Assembly (NCBI GenBank): GCA_963966185.1 | Contig: CAWZYM010000362.1 | Location: 113,501 to 177,500, forward strand | From: Rhabditoides inermis | Lineage: Eukaryota > Nematoda > Chromadorea > Rhabditida > Rhabditidae | Direction of reading: 5' to 3' | Length of the DNA stretch: 64,000 nt | Shown here: piece by piece, positions 1-20,045 of the stretch | Layout of the letters: each line of letters begins with the position of its first letter | How positions within the stretch are numbered: the stretch's first letter is position 1 | Notes under the pieces: model-generated | Seen by the model: the letters and a program-made list of their open reading frames with translations, nothing else | Told to the model about the DNA's origin: nothing | Database searches by the model: none | Made by a program: the position numbers and the translations under genes

Positions 1-2484
1 TTGCATAGATTCAGTGAGTCTCCACTCTCTCTGGCAGCGTTGTTGTTGATGAGTCGGCAAAAGTTTCCGGAAGCTCTTCGTTACTTTTTTGCCGTTTTTG
101 TTTCATAACCGAGTCTGACCTCGCCTTAATGGTAGAGTGGCGCTTAGTTTTGACTTTCACCTCGTTGCTTGACCTATAAAAACACAAAACAAACCATAAA
201 AACGCGAAAGAACGGCGTTTCCTCGTTACACGCTTACCAAAGTCGCACGTGAGAAGTTTGGTAATGCGAAATTTGAACTTCGCGCCTAAATGTTCTCTTT
301 TGTTTTTTTTTGCCATTTTTTGCAGTATAAAGCGTTGGCGTCACGGTTCGGATTGTTGCACAGCGCGCCCACAGAGAGAGCGGCGCGCGCCCAGGCCGCA
401 CCGCGAGTGAATGGGCGCGTAGCGATTTCAGTCGAGAAATTATTGCGCTCTAGCGCTTGCTGGTAATTTCGCGCGTCGCGTGTTCGCAGAGCGGCTGCGC
501 GCCCGTCGCTGTCGACTGTGCAACTATCCGGGCCGTGGGCGTATAAAGCGTCTTATAAAGCGTTGGCGAGAAATTCGAATTTTGAGCTGCAATCGTGACA
601 GTGGCAGAATCGAAAGTACCGCAGAATCGTCGTTCTTTAGCAAAAACTGCAAATGTATTAGGTTAATATGATTTTTAATAATATTCCGAGTCGAAAATAA
701 GTCGCCACTGTTCCCTTAAAGGTAGCGTACATACCCTCTGAACTCATGACTTAAAATTTGCAATTTGTGTTTTTTGTTCGTTCGATCTCCTTTTTAGAAA
801 CATATTTGTTTGATATACCATGCCTTATATATCGGTAACCTCATGCAAATGCGCTTTTAACGTGAAAGAAACGTGTAAACTTCGATGTACTGAAAATTGG
901 GCAAAAATGTTCTATTATTTCAATTTATATATTTTTAAGTTAATTTTGATTCAAAAATGCAAAGTGCACAGACAAAACAAACAACAAACCGAATTAAAAG
1001 CATTTCAAGTGTGAAACACACGAATCACTCCGGTAAGTTCGGTGATGTAACCGTAGTCGGTGAACATAAGTTTTGCGGGCGTGCACACTTGTGCACGCAA
1101 TTGCCGGTAAACGTCAAACTTCAAATATGTTTTTTTTTCAGAGACGGCCGAATCAATATTTGCTCGATATCAAGCGAAAATCAGATGAGAAAAACTAGCA
1201 GATGAGAAAAATTAGAATCAGATGAGAAAGCGAAAATTAGCGAGTGTGTCGCGGCATCGCCCGCGCGCGCTACTATCACTCTCTCGGGTGACCCCTAACG
1301 TTACGCATCTCCCATTGGGAAGGCATGTCGTCAGCCACTCAGTCTATTCTTCCCACGCGCCCGTCCCTAGATATAATAACCATTCATTATTCGTGCATCT
1401 CTCAACTTTCAGGACCTCGATGCTAATCACACAAGATCGGAACTTTTTACACATTTACATAGTTTGCATTGGAACTGAGAGAGCGCGCCAGCCCAGCGCC
1501 CTCTCGTGGGTATTGGGTATCCCCGCGCGCTAGAACGCCACCAAACTTTTTTTTTCCGGAAGAAGCGCTTTTCCTAACTTTGAAGTGTTTTACACTGTTT
1601 TGTTGTCTTAGTACCTCTATTCAAAAAGGTCATAGAAAGTTGTGTGGAGCTAGATAAAATTTAAAGCGAGATACGGAGAGTCCGCATTCGAGAGCGGATT
1701 GAAATTGGTGTCGGTGGCTGAGGCGATCGATCAGGCGGGCTTCTCGTGGTTACGGAGAGGAGACTCATGGTAAAGGCATCATCGAGTGGTTGGACCACAA
1801 GTTCCCGCGGAAATCCCACTTCTTCTCCCGTCGAACGATCTCTTACAGTCCTAGTCAGTTTAATTCACCTCACGATGATATGTTCGAGAGCTTTTCCCTA
1901 GGTCTCTAGGTGGTCCAAGCTGATTTATTAAATTTGGTGGAAATCAACTCACTAAGCTCTTTTGATTGTCTGATGTGTTCTCTACTGTGGCGTTTCGGTG
2001 CGCGTCGAAAATGACAACTTTTTACGTGTTTGGTTTTAGAAGTGTGCGTTGTGCATTACAAGTGTGCGTTACAGCATATTTCGGTTTTTCTCACTACGAA
2101 TTACACACCTTTGCGAGTCGTTTTCTACACCTCATCTTCAATTCAAGCATATAGTTGATTGATAAAAAAGGGGGGGGGGGAAGTGACCATGTATAGTACG
2201 TAATAGAGAATTTCACAATCCCAACAGGTCTTTTAACAAAGCTAAACACAGTGAAAAATTAATAAACAATATTTATGAATACTATAGACTGACCAATCCG
2301 GTTGAAGAAACGCGTTTGTGCTACACTGCCAACTTAGAGATGGTAATGTATGAGTATGGGTAGAAAAAGAAGAAACACGCGAGAGAACACAAATACAAAA
2401 GATACGCACAATGAATACATGTGTCGACAACAGAAGCGAGTGGGGCCGCAGGCGACGGGGATGCGAGGAGAGAAGAGCAGACGC
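1..2484. other. No recognisable gene; dispersed repeat fragments
   Basis: I find no exon chain or conserved protein motif on either strand. The longest open stretches (about 100 codons) have no family resemblance. The stretch holds a dispersed-repeat copy ending at the TTAA at 716-719, then a sequence at 720-750 resembling the TIR of the TTAA transposon family described at 54893. GC-rich patches lie at 360-540 and around 1255-1275, and a G-run at 2170-2180. The 3' end of the Groucho gene (minus strand) begins at 2485, so the last few hundred bases may include its 3' UTR. Confidence 0.5.
585..719 (+). repeat. Dispersed repeat B, copy 1 (ends at TTAA)
   Basis: About 130 bp ending in CGCCACTGTTCCC-TTAA. 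It is nearly identical over its last 100 bp to 51040-51151, and its end is also found at 21240-21282. The right edge coincides with TTAA in both long copies, and in the 51.1-kb copy the flank after TTAA matches sequence found next to IRF2BP at 46045. A TTAA-targeting element end is therefore likely. I could not find the opposite terminus. Confidence 0.6.
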
Positions 2485-10582
<8,098 letters not shown>

Positions 10583-10641
10583 CTGTAAGGAGAGTTATGA
10601 AATGCTGATAACATTTTTTTCTCCCCACTCTCTCTCTCTCG

Positions 10642-10695
<54 letters not shown>

Positions 10696-10894
10696 TTCTG
10701 CGCCTGTGAGTAGAGTTATGAAATGTTGATAACAACAGACGTTCTCCCCCCCACTCCCCCTCTCAAATCAATTGGCACGGAGCGAAGAAATACCCAGAGC
10801 TCTACACGTCAATATGGTACTCTAATAGTAAGGGAATGATTATCGATCAAGTATCGTCTTCCCGCCACTAAAATTGCAGCTTACCTGTCATACC

Positions 10895-11030
10895 TGTCTT
10901 TCTCCGGCGTTAGCCTGTCTTTCCCCGGCGTTAGCCTCTTAATAAGCACTACTGTTTGTTTGATGTTATCATGACTGTGTTGGCATTTTCAGATATAGAA
11001 ATTCCGGATAAACGATTGATTGATTAGTTG
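10895..11030 (-). repeat. Dispersed repeat D (TCAA-tailed), copy 1
   Basis: On the minus strand it reads (TCAA)n-CGTTTATCCGGAAT...ATATCTGAAAATG... and ends GGCTAACGCCGGGG. Copies occur at 38235-38340 and 63740-63842. In all three a TCAA tract precedes CGTTTATCCGGAAT. Confidence 0.75.
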
Positions 11031-11099
11031 ACAAATATGCAAATTTTCGAAACATGCACACACAAACACAACAACAAATCAGGGTAGTGTAGCGCGGTT

Positions 11100-11205
11100 T
11101 TACAACGTTAGCTAATCGGTAGCGGTTGTGAACGATGCCAAAACGGTAATCGTCAGCTTGATTGTTGTATACAATTCGTCTTTGAGAACCGGGTTTGAAT
11201 CCGGT
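11100..11205 (+). repeat. tRNA-derived SINE-like sequence
   Basis: Contains a polymerase III A-box-like TAGCTAATCGGTAG near 11110 and a B-box-like GGGTTTGAATCCG near 11192, about 85 bp apart. No complete cloverleaf can be drawn, so a tRNA-derived repeat is more likely than a functional tRNA. Confidence 0.4.
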
Positions 11206-12325
11206 TATTAGATGTAGCGAGTGAGCACTGGTTTTATGGTATGCTTGCAGTACTTTGAGTGTAAGCGTGTTTTATGGCACCACTCTGTACTGTGAGGGAG
11301 TGTTTGTTTTATATCGTTTCCAATGTAGCACAAGATCGAGTAATTATTGCCTTTTGATCACTGTTTGAGACACGGTCTCTATTGAGATAAAGCGGTTGTG
11401 CCCAATCGGTGGAATGTTGACCAAAGAAGTCGGCGTTCCACAGACGGCACGCTGCTGTCCTCCTCAGGAACAGTAGATGTATACATATATGGGTTGAGTG
11501 TTTTCGAACTGTACTTCATCCTACTTGTTCAGGTGGTGTGCAGCGGCAGGCAAGCCTGCAGGCGACTTCGACAAGAAGCTTAGCAGTAGACGCTACCGCT
11601 AAGACGCGCGACTCGAGCAAGGGCGCGCTCTTCAAGAGCGACGCGGATTGAGGTATACGGTAGTCAGTAAGATTACTTTATTACGGTGGTCATGAATGAC
11701 ACATTCGGTTCAGGCGATGGACAATCCGACCGAGCAGCGATGATCTTCCGCTAGTTTAGTGTTCGTATTTGTTTGTCTCGCGTGGACGTAGTTTATTATG
11801 ATTGTTAACTCATTTGTTTGTTTTTCTGAAACATTTTTTTGGACTTTCTATTAAATTATTATTTGTTCAACCAAACTTTGTTGGTTACTCTATGACACCG
11901 TAACTGATCTAGAACAGGGTGTGTGTGTAGAGAGAGGAGAGAGAACAGACGCGAGAGATTGCCTATGGCACTTTCTCATAAAATTGTCCCGCCACAGCGG
12001 CGGGATGATCTCGCGTTACGCGTCTCCATGCAAAGTTCTGGTCACGGTAGGCCTTCTAAATTAATCTTTTTTCATAGTGAAATTCGTCATTTCGTGAGTT
12101 AATATTTTCCTATTTTTTCGAGGTGCTCTATTTAATAGTGTTGTTCCTGAATCTCAGTGATGACTTCTGTGAAACACGTGCCCTCCCTAATTATATCGAA
12201 CATAGTTAAACCAAGCGAGTGAAGTTTGTCAAAACTCATATTGTAGCGACTGGCCAAGACGTGCTATATTTCGGAACCAGGTGGATGAAAAAGCAAACAA
12301 AAAACACGTTCATCAAATATTTAGG

Positions 12326-15300
12326 TCAATTGGTTTTGTTCACTTCGAAAACTTCTTGTTGTTTCATGCGCATACTGCCGCTGAATGTCTGATTCCGTTT
12401 GAAGCAGTTGAGGTAGTGTGGAGAACAGCTGAATGTGAGCACTGGCACACATCCGACGATGCACCTCACCTCTGGCTCCGCCCTCTCTAGCATCTGTCCG
12501 AGATTCGCGCGACATTCGTCGAACGCAGGTCTGCTTGAAGGATCTGATGACCAACACATCATCATGAACTCGTATCTGAGAGAATGGGATACGTCTTAGG
12601 AAGCCAAATGTGTAACTCACATCTCCCCTGAAGCAAACACCGGTTTTTCGAGTCTGAGACCGTCATTGAGATAGTCACGTAGTTGGAAGAATGTGCAGAA
12701 TTGAGGGTAGGGAGTGGCACCGAGTGAGAACAACTCCCAAAGAACAACTCCGAAAGACCACACATCGGACTGAATCGTGGGAAAGTATTGAAGGTGGGAG
12801 AAGCGAGACTAACAGCTTGGGTGTACTTATTCTCAGAATCATCGAAGAATAGTTCCGGTGCCATCGATTTGAAAGGCAGAGGGAGGTCCGGAGATTGACG
12901 TCTTAATCAGATCAGTCAACTCTAACCCATTGCTGTACTCCCCTATAGTAGTTCTTGTCGAGCGTCTGTCTTGCGAGACCAAAATCGGCTATTCGCACGA
13001 CTCTTCTCGCAGTCAGCAACACGTTGCGAGCCGCCAAATCGCGATGCACACACTGAATTGAATGTGGTTTCGTTTTTAACAACTATTACATCAATGACAA
13101 TTATAACAATTATCAGCAAAACGAGAAAAGACAAAAAGCTACGGTAATTTGAACCGTAAGCCAGATACACATAAAAAAAACATCACCAAGACTTACTATT
13201 GTCGAGAGAAACTCCATTCCGTTTGCGATCTGCCATGAATAGTGGAGTAGATCGGACGTGGAAAATGGATGAACGTCGTGCGATGAGCTCGGATCGAAGT
13301 CGGCTTCGCAGACATTGTCTCGCAAGGCGCTGCTCTGTTGTCCAGTGGTGAAAACGTGCTGGAAACACTGTCGATTGAATCTGATCGAAAAACGAACCGC
13401 CATTTTGTGTAGGTAGTCCTTCAGTGATCCATGCTCGCAATATTCTGTGACGAGATGAAGCTCATTTCTTTAATCATGTTATAAAAACATATGGAAGAAA
13501 ACGACATACCTATCTTCAACAACGCCAATCAAAGAGAGAATGTTTGGATGTAGGCCAACTTTTTCCATCAGTAGTCTTTCTCGTGCCAGCATTTGACGCT
13601 GTTCTCTACTTCGAGCATCTTTAACGCCCTGAAATACAAAATTTGCATGGTTGGTTATTCAACGTTCAAAAAGCAAAAGATGAGTAAACGAAAACAGATA
13701 TTAGCTTCGAATTTGGACAGATGGGTACCAATCAGCAAACAAGAGTATTACATTGACTGTTAGAAAACTACAGTAAGTGGACAAATCAGTCATGAAACTA
13801 ATAAGGAGAGAGTGCGAGGCGGTTAGAAATCGATAGACATCGAGAACACGCGAAGAGATTCAAACTCGAATTTTCGCGCGGAGTGGTGGTGGAACTAACT
13901 ATGTTAGCAAGTACTAAGAAAATGCAAGAAAAAACATGAGTGTAACACTACCTTGACCGCAACTCGAATCCAAATCCCGTTTTCAAACCGTAGAAATTTG
14001 AGACTTATTGAACCAAAATTGCCACAACTTAGCTAAAACGTTAGATCAGTTATGAAAAAATGGGGCAGAAATATTGCGATCACCTGTTTCACATCCCTAA
14101 ATTCACTCTTCTTGAAGATTATAGATTTACTATGTGCTGGTTGATATATGACACACTCATCAATGTTCGTGATCGTATCTGAGTTTTCCGTATTCAAATT
14201 TAGATACAACACATAATTTTAAACCTGAATACGGCAAGAATTCCGGAGCAACGATAGAAGTGCTAGAAGATATATCTTTTGTACTGAAAATTGAAGTTTA
14301 ATTGATTATAAAAAAGAAACTATGATACCATTTTCTATACGCATAAATGCTTATAACAGCCACGCTCACAGTAAAGATACTGAGTGAAGAAAGCAACCAT
14401 ATAGTGCCTGAAGTTCTTAGTTTAGTTCTCAGTTCATTTATCAAATAATGCTCACAAACCTGTTTCTCTTTCGTTTCATTCTCCATGATATGCACGATTT
14501 GCTTAATTGCGCCTCCGCGGTTTTTAGCTTCACAAGCACATGCGACTTCAGAAAGCATGTTTTGTTGATGCGTAAAACCTTCAACCACATCTCTCACACT
14601 AAATGTTTTAACTACCTTGTTGTTTTCGCCAAACAGAATTCTATCAGGAGATGATTTTGTAGTACCGAAATACCTGAAAGTTTGTAACTAGCCTAGGGGC
14701 CCCAACCGGAAAAAATAGACAACGACTTTTTGGGTTGAATTTGACATCAATCGGTGTGTATTGGCGAATCATTTCATAATCCAAAATTTCATTTCGATCC
14801 GATGTGTCTGAGATCCATAGTAACACAGAAGGTGTGTATCCTCGCCTGACCAAATTGCTCGCCAATTCTTGGCTTGGCGGGAGCGAGAGGCGAGTGATGG
14901 GTCAGAGCGCAGGCGCGAGAGGTTGTTATTGTCAGACAGTGAGAGGGCGAGCAGTGGCAGCAGCGAGTGACCTACTTTTCACTCAAGCTGCGGGGAGTTG
15001 AATTGAACGTGCCTCAACACGTGTGATCGAGGTTCTAATATGGTTTTATGAATACATACACACTTTGCAGCTTATTCTTATCGATGCGCACTATAACAAC
15101 TGGACCGTTCTATCGGGGACGAGACGACTGCACGAGAAGTAACTACCTACGATCTGGTCGTCAATCCGGAGACGAGCGTTTAACCTGTACGTGGTGTCCC
15201 TACAACGCGTCACCCCCAACAACATCTGGAGCGGAGACGCAACCGATATTCGCAGTCATCCGGATACCACAGGAGAGCGAGTGCAAGCCTACTGTGAGCG

Positions 15301-18300
15301 CATCTGCGCAGAAGCCATATGTCCGGGCACGGTCCCCCCGCGACAGTCACTATCAAGTTATCGACCATGCTATCGCAACGAACCAGGACACGCTACATGT
15401 CCTACAACGTCCGAACGGCAAGGAGCCTATCGGACAGGAGCCTACTCTCGAGGGAGCTGAAGAGGCACAGAGTGGATGTGGCCATGCTGCAGGAGACGCG
15501 CATCACCGAGAAGTGCTGTGATACACCCGAGTTCAAGTTCTACAACTCGCCGCCAACCCCGGCAGGCGTGAGCGGAGTGAGCGTGGCCGTCTCGACGGCC
15601 GCCGACGTCGTCATCAACACCATCAACGACATCTCGCCCCGCCTCATCTGCGTGGAGGCGTGCGTGCGCGGACGGAGAACCCTCATCGTGTCAGGACACG
15701 CGCCGATCGAGGATGCGGACGAGGAAGCTAAGGATGCGTTCTACGACTCGCTGACGCTGGCCATCCGCGCAGCAGGGAGAGCTGACATCGTCCTCGGAGT
15801 CGACACCAACAGCCGAGTGGCCGCCGGAGCCAGCCCCGCTATGGGCAGGTGGAGGCGCGCCGCTAAGGAGACGAGCGACAACGGGCAGCGACTAATCGAT
15901 CTGCTGGAGAGTGAAGACCTGGTGGTAGCTTCCACATGGAAGCGCAACCGCCCTCGCCAGCGCGCTACCTGGAAGCAGAACTGTTCCGGAAGGCCGCATC
16001 AGATCGACTACGTGATCGTCAGAAGGAGGCAGCTCGGAGACGTCATCTCCAGCAAGAGCATCCCCGACATAAAGTACGACTCGGACCACTTCCCCGTGGT
16101 CTTTGTCTCGAGGGGAGCTGGAAGGAGACGTCGGCCATACAACCCGCCAAGACCGCCGCAGCTGGACTCGCGCCTGCTCGTCACCAAGGCAGAGGTGCGG
16201 GAGGAGTACGAAAAGAAGGTGGAGGAGGAGATGGAGAAGAGGAGAAGGCGGAGTGAGCACGACGCCGACTCGTGGACGGCAGCGGTGCAGAAGGCAGGCA
16301 AGGCAGCTATCCCCGCGAGGAGAAAGCAGAAGAAGTTCGACAATGCGTCCCCCGCAGTGTCGTTCTGCTACTCTTCGATGCTGCTAGCGAAGAAGAACAA
16401 CCGGATGAAGGAGTACAGACAGCTGAAGAGGAAGATGCACGAGATCAAGCGGGAGGAGTGGGAACTGGAGTGGATGGAGAGGAGTAACCAATTCGAACAG
16501 GCGTGGGAGAGGAAAGACGCTCGGGCGGCATTCGGACTACTCAAGCAGTACAGCGGGAAGTGGAGCAGGACGACGCCCGTCATCTCCGATGGCGCGTCAC
16601 TCGTCACGGGAGAGGCGGCGTGTGCGGTGTGGGCTGGTCACTTCGACCGCCTACTCAACCAGCCGTGCCCGTCTGCCCCCGCCCTGCAACACACACCGCG
16701 ACCGGACTACAACTGCCGGACGGACCCGCCGAGCATGGACGAGCTGCTTAACTGCCTGAAGAAGCTGAAGAGTGGGAAGGCCGCCGGCGACGATGACATC
16801 ACCCCGGAGATGCTGAAGGCGCTGCCCCGATCCGCTGTGGAAGAACTACACGCGCTGATTACCGAAATCTGGGAGAGGAAGGAGATCCCGGACTCATGGA
16901 GGAACGCCACCATCATCCCTCTCTTCAAGAAGGGCAGCCAGACGGACCCCTCCAACTACCGCGGAATTTCTCTGATTCGCGTGTGCTACAAAGTGGTCGA
17001 GCGGCTGCTGCTGCAGAGGATCGTGGCGCACAGGGAGAGGACGGCGCGAGACGAACAGCATGGCTTCCGCCCCTGCCGATCGACCACTGACGCTATCTTC
17101 GCGCTCAAGCGGATCATCGAGATGCGCGTCCTTCACCGGCAGCCGACACACGTCATCTTCGTCGACTTCAGAGCCGCATTCGACAGCCCTGACAGAGACC
17201 GCCTCTTCGATGCCGTGCGTGCGGATGGGATGCCGCAGCCACTCGTTGACCTCTTCCGAGACCTGTATACCCGGACGACTGCGTCGGTCCGTACCCCTTG
17301 TGGACCGACCACGCAGTTCGACGTCAGGACTGGAGTGCGCCAAGGATCTGTCTGCGGCCCGCTCCTGTTCAACTACGTCATCGATGACGTCATGCGCCGT
17401 GTGGTGGAGGAATGTGGAGGAGGAATCGAGCTGTACCCGTTCGCGAGGCTAGTCACCGACCTCGACTACGCCGACGACATCGCGCTGATTGGAGTGGACG
17501 CCGCTCGCCTGCAGCAGTCGGTGGACCTGCTGAGTCGATACGCCGCCGCGTACGGACTGACGCTCAGACCGGACAAGTGCGAGTCGATGAGCATCCCGCA
17601 CGAGGACGAGAAGAAGCAGCCGATCGTGCAGTCCTTCAAGGTGAACGGAGAGGAGATCAAGCAGGTGCACGAGTTCCGCTACCTCGGGTCGTGGGTGAGC
17701 GACAAGGACGATTCGGAGAAGGACGTGAAGGCGAGGATCGCACAGGCCTGCTCAGCGTTCAACTCGCTGGACAAGGTGTTGTGGAGGGCAGACGTGGCTA
17801 GTCACATCAAGCTGCGCGTCTACCTCACCGCCGTCCGCCCCGCCCTCCTCTACGGAGCGGGAACGTGGGCACTCAACAACACTCTCGCATCGAAGCTCGA
17901 CGTCGCGGAAAGGAAGTTCTTCCGCCGAATGCTTGGATTCTTCTACCCGGACCCGCGCCGCGCCACCAGCACTCTCTACAAGACGGTCGACGAGATATAC
18001 TCGCGTCTACAACGTCACCCCTGTAAGCTGCCAAGACCTTCGCGTCAGGTGGCGACCGAGCGTGCTCGTCTGCTGGGACATGTGCTGCGGAGAGGAGACG
18101 ACCGCATTGTGAAGCAGGTTGCAAAAGCAACCCCGCAGCCTCACTGGAAGAAGAAGAGCGGCCGCGTGACGTGGACGAAGATGGTGCACGCCGACATCGA
18201 GAAGGTCATCAAAGTCCAACTGCACATCAGCGCGAGAGACGAGGAGTTCCGAGCCGCGTGGCAGCATAGCCGTGCGGGCTACCTGGAGGGCATCGCGCAC

Positions 18301-20045
18301 GACCGCAGCAAGTGGTCGTCACTGGTTTCAGCGATTTAGCCGGCTAAGGACGTCAGCGTCCAGACAACGTCAAGCCGAGGAGTGAGTGAGAGTGAGTTCT
18401 ATCGCGTTCGATCATGTTCGAATTGGTTCATACGACTTCGAACGTGTTCTTGACTTCACGTTACATACTTATAAATGAATCTGTTGATACTTACTGATCT
18501 CCAGTTAGAACTATGTCCGTAATCGGCACATTTCATATGCTTTCACCTTCGCACTCACACATTCCCCCCTCCCAGCCGGCTGCCAGCCGCGTTTTCCCGC
18601 GCGTTTCCCGCCAGAAACGCGGCGAGAGGAGAGAGAACAACGGCGAGAGACGAGAGAGCCCCGACAGCGGAAGGAATTTTGAGAGCTATTAGCCAATTTA
18701 GTATTTTTTTCACGATATCGAGTACTCCTAAAATGATAATCGTCTAACTTTGTATATTTTTGGAATCCTTGGCAGTCAAGCAATCGCGTCCAACAAACCC
18801 TATTTCTGTAGCTATCTTCCTAAAAATTATATAGACGTTTTAAACTTTTTGCAACCAAACTTCAAGATCTTTTTTTAATCGATGCCTAATAACGGAAAAG
18901 TATTTTTAGGAAAGTTTCATAAACTTATGTTAAGTTTCAAGCGCGCGCGGCTCGTATAACCGAAATGCGCGCGCGCGAGTTTTGAGGCGGCGGTTGGGGC
19001 CCCTAAACTAGCCTCAATCAGTAGCGTATCGTCTCCCTTTTTTCTCACATTGAGCTGAAACTTAAAGGGAGTGTACCGTCTGAATTTTGAAATGGAGTTT
19101 TTATGTATTTTCACCGAAACGTGAAAGTATATCAAAAATAATGCAATGAAGTCAATTAGACCGTGTGCCGGTAATAACGAAAAGTAGGAGAAAACATCAT
19201 CGGCCGTGCACGTTTATGCACACTTTTCTCTAGAAAGAGCGTATTCGAGCGCAATTAACACAAACTTTTAGGCGACTTGAACGTGACTTTTCTGCGAGAA
19301 AAGGCAATGTTCATGATATATTTTCACATCCCAATGCTATGTCAATTTCGAAAATCAAAGGGTACACTTCCGTTAAATGAAAAAAAAATTTCTATCAATG
19401 TAAATGTATTACTTGTATTACTGTAGCAAACAGGTGTCGCAAATTATCACCAATGATACTCCGGTTCCGGCACTCCTTCGAGGGGACAAGTGAGCTTGAT
19501 TTGACCATCAGACGTCGACTAAAAACGTTAAAGTAAGAATGCCGTAATCATAGAGGTACTCACTTCGATGTTAGTCGAATTCGTGTAGTGAGGGGGTATG
19601 ACATGCAAATATCCATGTAACCAGAGCTCAGAAGCAAAGACCACGCGCAATTTTCGTCACAGTCATAAAAGCACTCATAAAAGCCAGTATTGAGTGAGGT
19701 CGCCTTCCTTTAATTTATTTAAACGTCTAACAAAAGTGATCTTACTGATACTCACTCAATCACATAGTTATCGACCATGGTGCGATTGAACGTAACGTAG
19801 TTATTATCTCTAAATGATAAAGTCGGAGCAACTGAGCTGAAAACTTTTTTTTCGCGATTTAAAAAGTAAACTATTTTACCTGTAGTTCTTATTCCAGGTG
19901 CAAGATACTACTACTTTGTCTCCCTCGCAAATGGTGTTCGGGTCTTCCGATGGAATGGCAGACGACGATTTTGTGATCTGAGAGATTCTAAACATTCAGA
20001 AACTATGCTCCGCCTCACTTCCCAGCTGAGAACAGATATTTGGAG
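12326..20045 (-). CDS. VEGFR/PDGFR-like receptor tyrosine kinase (VER-type), 5' partial
   Basis: Single-pass receptor tyrosine kinase. Kinase exons (minus): 13952-14032 (CGNFGSI glycine loop, RVAVK), 13510-13628 ([20 protein letters not shown]), 13197-13460 ([16 protein letters not shown], an insert of about 50 residues, then [16 protein letters not shown]), about 12934-13052 ([18 protein letters not shown]), 12824 to about 12890 ([11 protein letters not shown]), 12621-12779 ([20 protein letters not shown]) and 12326-12575 ([14 protein letters not shown]). The insert and MAPEL/SDVWSFG wording fit the VEGFR/PDGFR class. A transmembrane helix ([20 protein letters not shown]) lies near 14350-14410. 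Ectodomain exons with Ig-like [20 protein letters not shown] (about 19440-19515) and [12 protein letters not shown] (about 19880-19972) lie beyond a 4.6-kb intron holding an antisense LINE. The first exons are not found. The join between FGLAR and LPFKSM (about 12890-12934) does not resolve in frame, so it may be miscalled or broken. Confidence 0.78.
13805..13915 (+). repeat. Dispersed repeat C, copy 1
   Basis: GAGAGAGTGCGAGGCGG...AAATCGATAGACATCGAGA...GCGCGGAGTGGTGG...GGAACTAA. Copies occur at 62590-62715 and 63533-63690. This copy lies in an intron of the kinase gene. Confidence 0.8.
14880..18480 (+). mobile_element. Full-length non-LTR retrotransposon (LINE 1), antisense in RTK intron
   Basis: LINE with an intact endonuclease-RT ORF (15319-18339), a GC-rich 5' region and a short 3' region. 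Base composition and codon use are strongly GC-rich compared with its surroundings. It lies in a single intron of the kinase gene, between the ectodomain exons at 14688-14852 and 19440, in the opposite orientation. I could not locate target-site duplications, so both limits are approximate. Decayed fragments of the same family flank a second LINE near 40190-42229. Confidence 0.8.
15319..18339 (+). CDS. LINE ORF: AP endonuclease + reverse transcriptase
   Basis: 1,006-codon intact ORF. The N-terminal third is an endonuclease/exonuclease/phosphatase domain that nicks target [50 protein letters not shown] and YDSDHFPVV. The middle is a reverse transcriptase: [69 protein letters not shown] and the catalytic LDYADDIAL. 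The C-terminal part has the [12 protein letters not shown] motif common in LINE ORFs. All core residues seem present and no stop interrupts it, so it may be recently active. I cannot fix the clade. An in-frame start slightly downstream is possible. Confidence 0.93.
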   Translation: MSGHGPPATVTIKLSTMLSQRTRTRYMSYNVRTARSLSDRSLLSRELKRHRVDVAMLQETRITEKCCDTPEFKFYNSPPTPAGVSGVSVAVSTAADVVINTINDISPRLICVEACVRGRRTLIVSGHAPIEDADEEAKDAFYDSLTLAIRAAGRADIVLGVDTNSRVAAGASPAMGRWRRAAKETSDNGQRLIDLLESEDLVVASTWKRNRPRQRATWKQNCSGRPHQIDYVIVRRRQLGDVISSKSIPDIKYDSDHFPVVFVSRGAGRRRRPYNPPRPPQLDSRLLVTKAEVREEYEKKVEEEMEKRRRRSEHDADSWTAAVQKAGKAAIPARRKQKKFDNASPAVSFCYSSMLLAKKNNRMKEYRQLKRKMHEIKREEWELEWMERSNQFEQAWERKDARAAFGLLKQYSGKWSRTTPVISDGASLVTGEAACAVWAGHFDRLLNQPCPSAPALQHTPRPDYNCRTDPPSMDELLNCLKKLKSGKAAGDDDITPEMLKALPRSAVEELHALITEIWERKEIPDSWRNATIIPLFKKGSQTDPSNYRGISLIRVCYKVVERLLLQRIVAHRERTARDEQHGFRPCRSTTDAIFALKRIIEMRVLHRQPTHVIFVDFRAAFDSPDRDRLFDAVRADGMPQPLVDLFRDLYTRTTASVRTPCGPTTQFDVRTGVRQGSVCGPLLFNYVIDDVMRRVVEECGGGIELYPFARLVTDLDYADDIALIGVDAARLQQSVDLLSRYAAAYGLTLRPDKCESMSIPHEDEKKQPIVQSFKVNGEEIKQVHEFRYLGSWVSDKDDSEKDVKARIAQACSAFNSLDKVLWRADVASHIKLRVYLTAVRPALLYGAGTWALNNTLASKLDVAERKFFRRMLGFFYPDPRRATSTLYKTVDEIYSRLQRHPCKLPRPSRQVATERARLLGHVLRRGDDRIVKQVAKATPQPHWKKKSGRVTWTKMVHADIEKVIKVQLHISARDEEFRAAWQHSRAGYLEGIAHDRSKWSSLVSAI
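19062..19376. mobile_element. 315-bp TTAA MITE (family K), copy 1
   Basis: TTAA at 19062-19065 and 19373-19376 flank inverted ends: AGGGAGTGTACCGTCTGAAT on the left and the complement of CGGAAGTGTACCCTTTGATT on the right. Length and internal words match the copy at 61141-61456, and the termini match the 6.77-kb element at 54893-61660. A non-autonomous derivative of that family. Confidence 0.85.

Larger units (their letters stand above)
10583..12325. other. Intergenic / unassigned groucho 5' region
   Basis: Starts with a CT run (10621-10698) flanked by two copies of a GCGCCTG...GAGAGTTATGAAATG segment, so the run seems to have been inserted by a local duplication. Then come a dispersed repeat (about 10895-11030) and a tRNA-like repeat (about 11100-11205). 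I find none of the conserved N-terminal Groucho exons here, so they may lie in unrecognised short exons or be missing. No other gene seen. Confidence 0.5.

Noticed and set aside
16503..17801. Several long ORFs antisense or out of frame within LINE 1
   Set aside because: GC-rich coding shadow of the intact reverse transcriptase.
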